Origin: an uncultured bacterium
GTDB lineage: Bacteria; Actinomycetota; Coriobacteriia; Coriobacteriales; Atopobiaceae
Length of the DNA stretch: 7,763 nucleotides
Assembly: GCA_905214175.1 (NCBI GenBank)
Contig: CAJMLD010000065.1
Location: 1 to 7,763, forward strand
Reading direction: 5' to 3'
A model generated the notes under the pieces. The model was not told where the DNA came from. It saw only the letters and a program-made list of their open reading frames with translations, and did no database searches. Of the stretch, positions 6,486 to 7,763 are shown piece by piece. Made by a program: the position numbers and the translations under genes. Every line of letters begins with the position of its first letter. The first letter of the stretch is position 1.

Positions 6486-7763
6486 ATGGAGATCAAAAGG
6501 CACGGATTCACCGACCAGGCAACGAAAAATGACTCGCTGAATGCAAGCAGCTTCTGCTCGGGCATCGCAACCTTCATCGAGACGTGCGATACACCCATGA
6601 CGATAGCCATTCAGGGCGGCTGGGGCTCCGGAAAGTCGACCGCACTGCAGCTCATCCAGGAAGAGCTTAGCAAATACAACAAAAGCAACCCTGACAATCA
6701 GATAGCCTACTCGACCTTTAACACTTGGCAATACTCCACGCTCAAGGCAGATGATTCGTTGCCCGTATACCTGCTGGCAAATATGCTTCATTGCATTAGC
6801 AAGGCAGTAGGAGACGAAGGGTCCGAGCGGGCACGGCATGCAATAGACTCGCTCCGTACCGCGCTGAGCAGAGCGGCAGGCATTTCCGCCGAGGTAGCTC
6901 TTGGATCAGATACTCTAGCCGAATTCCTCACCAAACTCCTTGCACCTCCCACCGAAGACGGCTCTGAGACGCTGCCTGCTGAAACGTTGAAAAACAACAT
7001 CTCCAAACTCATTAATGACTGCGTGAAGCCCACCGATGAGAAGGGAAGGCCCAAAAAGCAACACATTAGCCGAGTGATTCTCTTCATCGACGACCTTGAC
7101 CGCCTGCGACCAGAAACCGCATTCGAACTTCTTGAGGCAATGAAGAACTTCCTGGACTGCGAGCACTGCGTCTTTGTCCTAGCTGTCGACCGCGATGTGG
7201 TCTACCAGGGTATCGAGAGCAAATACGGCAACAGCATCTCGCCGTTCAAGAAGCGCCAGTTCTTCGACAAAATCATCCAGCTACCGTTCAACCTCCCTAC
7301 GGAGCAGTACAACGTGCCCCATTACGTCAAGACACTTCTCAGCCAGAAGCTCCCAAAGTCCGAATCCGACAGCTATTCGAAGCGCTATGCAAATCTGTTT
7401 GCCACGATCCTTGGATCCAACAACCCCCGCACCATCAAGCGAGTCCTGAATGTTTGGGACCTCTACCAGCTCATTTATCCACAGTATGTTTTGGACGGAG
7501 ATGACAGGCTGTTCCTATTTGCCACACTTCTCCTCAAGTATCGCGACGAGGCCAAAGGGCCGGATGAAAAAGACCGGAACACGTACAACGACCTAAGTGC
7601 GCATGCTCGAGAAGGAACCGATCCGTTAAAGGACTATCTCAATGAAAAGCTCGATAAGAAAGACCGCGTCATAGAGACCTTGATTAACGTGTCTGGCATG
7701 CGCGCTGCAGATGGTACCTACAACGAGGAACTTCTCGATAAGTTCACTGATTTTCTCAGTAGC
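6486..7763 (+). CDS. KAP-family P-loop NTPase, partial (3' end outside window)
   Basis: The reading frame is open for 426 codons to the window edge. Family hallmarks in order are Walker A GGWGSGKST (44-52), the FNTWQYS motif (78-84), Walker B VILFIDDLDRLRP (197-209), FVLAVDRDVV (230-239), FFDKIIQLPFNLP (259-271) and the NNPRTIKRVLN arginine region (312-322). KAP NTPases include PifA of plasmid F, which excludes phage T7, and many ATPases in defence cassettes. The membrane-helix pair often inserted between Walker A and B seems absent: the roughly 145 residues there are polar and suggest a soluble protein. ATG at 6486 is the first ATG after an in-frame stop at 6465-6467; the ribosome site is poor (GGAG 13 bases upstream), and TTG at 6474 is an alternative. 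The coding sequence is more A+T-rich, with more AAA, ATA and TTA-type codons, than its neighbours, suggesting recent acquisition. The exact function is unknown. Confidence 0.88.
   Translation, partial: MEIKRHGFTDQATKNDSLNASSFCSGIATFIETCDTPMTIAIQGGWGSGKSTALQLIQEELSKYNKSNPDNQIAYSTFNTWQYSTLKADDSLPVYLLANMLHCISKAVGDEGSERARHAIDSLRTALSRAAGISAEVALGSDTLAEFLTKLLAPPTEDGSETLPAETLKNNISKLINDCVKPTDEKGRPKKQHISRVILFIDDLDRLRPETAFELLEAMKNFLDCEHCVFVLAVDRDVVYQGIESKYGNSISPFKKRQFFDKIIQLPFNLPTEQYNVPHYVKTLLSQKLPKSESDSYSKRYANLFATILGSNNPRTIKRVLNVWDLYQLIYPQYVLDGDDRLFLFATLLLKYRDEAKGPDEKDRNTYNDLSAHAREGTDPLKDYLNEKLDKKDRVIETLINVSGMRAADGTYNEELLDKFTDFLSS

Noticed and set aside
6467..6532. Short plus-strand peptide starting at ATG 6467
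   Set aside because: It stops after 21 codons, is out of frame with the KAP gene, overlaps its start and resembles nothing. A leader peptide cannot be excluded but is not supported.

Overview
The window reads as a stretch of a high-GC, anaerobic Gram-positive chromosome. An actinobacterial gut or oral Coriobacteriia lineage (Olsenella, Atopobium or Collinsella type) is my best guess from the gene set, the GC-rich codon use, the GTG starts and the purine-rich Shine-Dalgarno sites; this is inference, not a database match. All genes except the last show the same GC-rich style. The last gene is visibly richer in A+T (24 G/C of 60 bases at 6661-6720 against 40 of 60 at 5341-5400).

From right to left on the minus strand (5043 down to 1) there is one tightly packed gene train. 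A class III substrate-binding lipoprotein (4123-5043), a FecCD/BtuC-type permease (3059-4120) and its ATPase (2301-3062) form a complete iron-siderophore/heme/cobalamin-class importer. After a 59-base gap with two short palindromes come asrA (1165-2241), asrB (375-1172) and the first 121 codons of asrC (1-365, cut by the window edge). Together these encode the NADH-dependent anaerobic sulfite reductase that makes sulfide. AsrB takes electrons from NADH through FAD and a 2Fe-2S cluster, AsrA relays them through 4Fe-4S clusters, and AsrC reduces sulfite at siroheme coupled to a 4Fe-4S cluster. The short gaps and overlaps suggest that transport and sulfite reduction may share a transcript. A plausible but unproven link is that the importer supplies iron or a tetrapyrrole to this iron- and siroheme-demanding enzyme.

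A 258-base divergent intergenic region (5044-5301) separates this train from the plus-strand genes. It holds a weak candidate promoter for the importer operon and an inverted repeat that could be an operator. The first plus-strand gene (5302-6426) is an aldo/keto reductase fused to a C-terminal two-cluster ferredoxin-like domain.

The final gene (6486 to the window end, still open) is a KAP-family P-loop NTPase. Its composition and family make it the most likely entry to an accessory or phage-defence cassette that continues beyond the window. A Qat-type system is one specific, checkable possibility. I found no RNA genes, CRISPR arrays, insertion sequences or tRNA-flanked integration site. Apart from the possible defence cassette that the KAP gene may open, the genes belong to known families.
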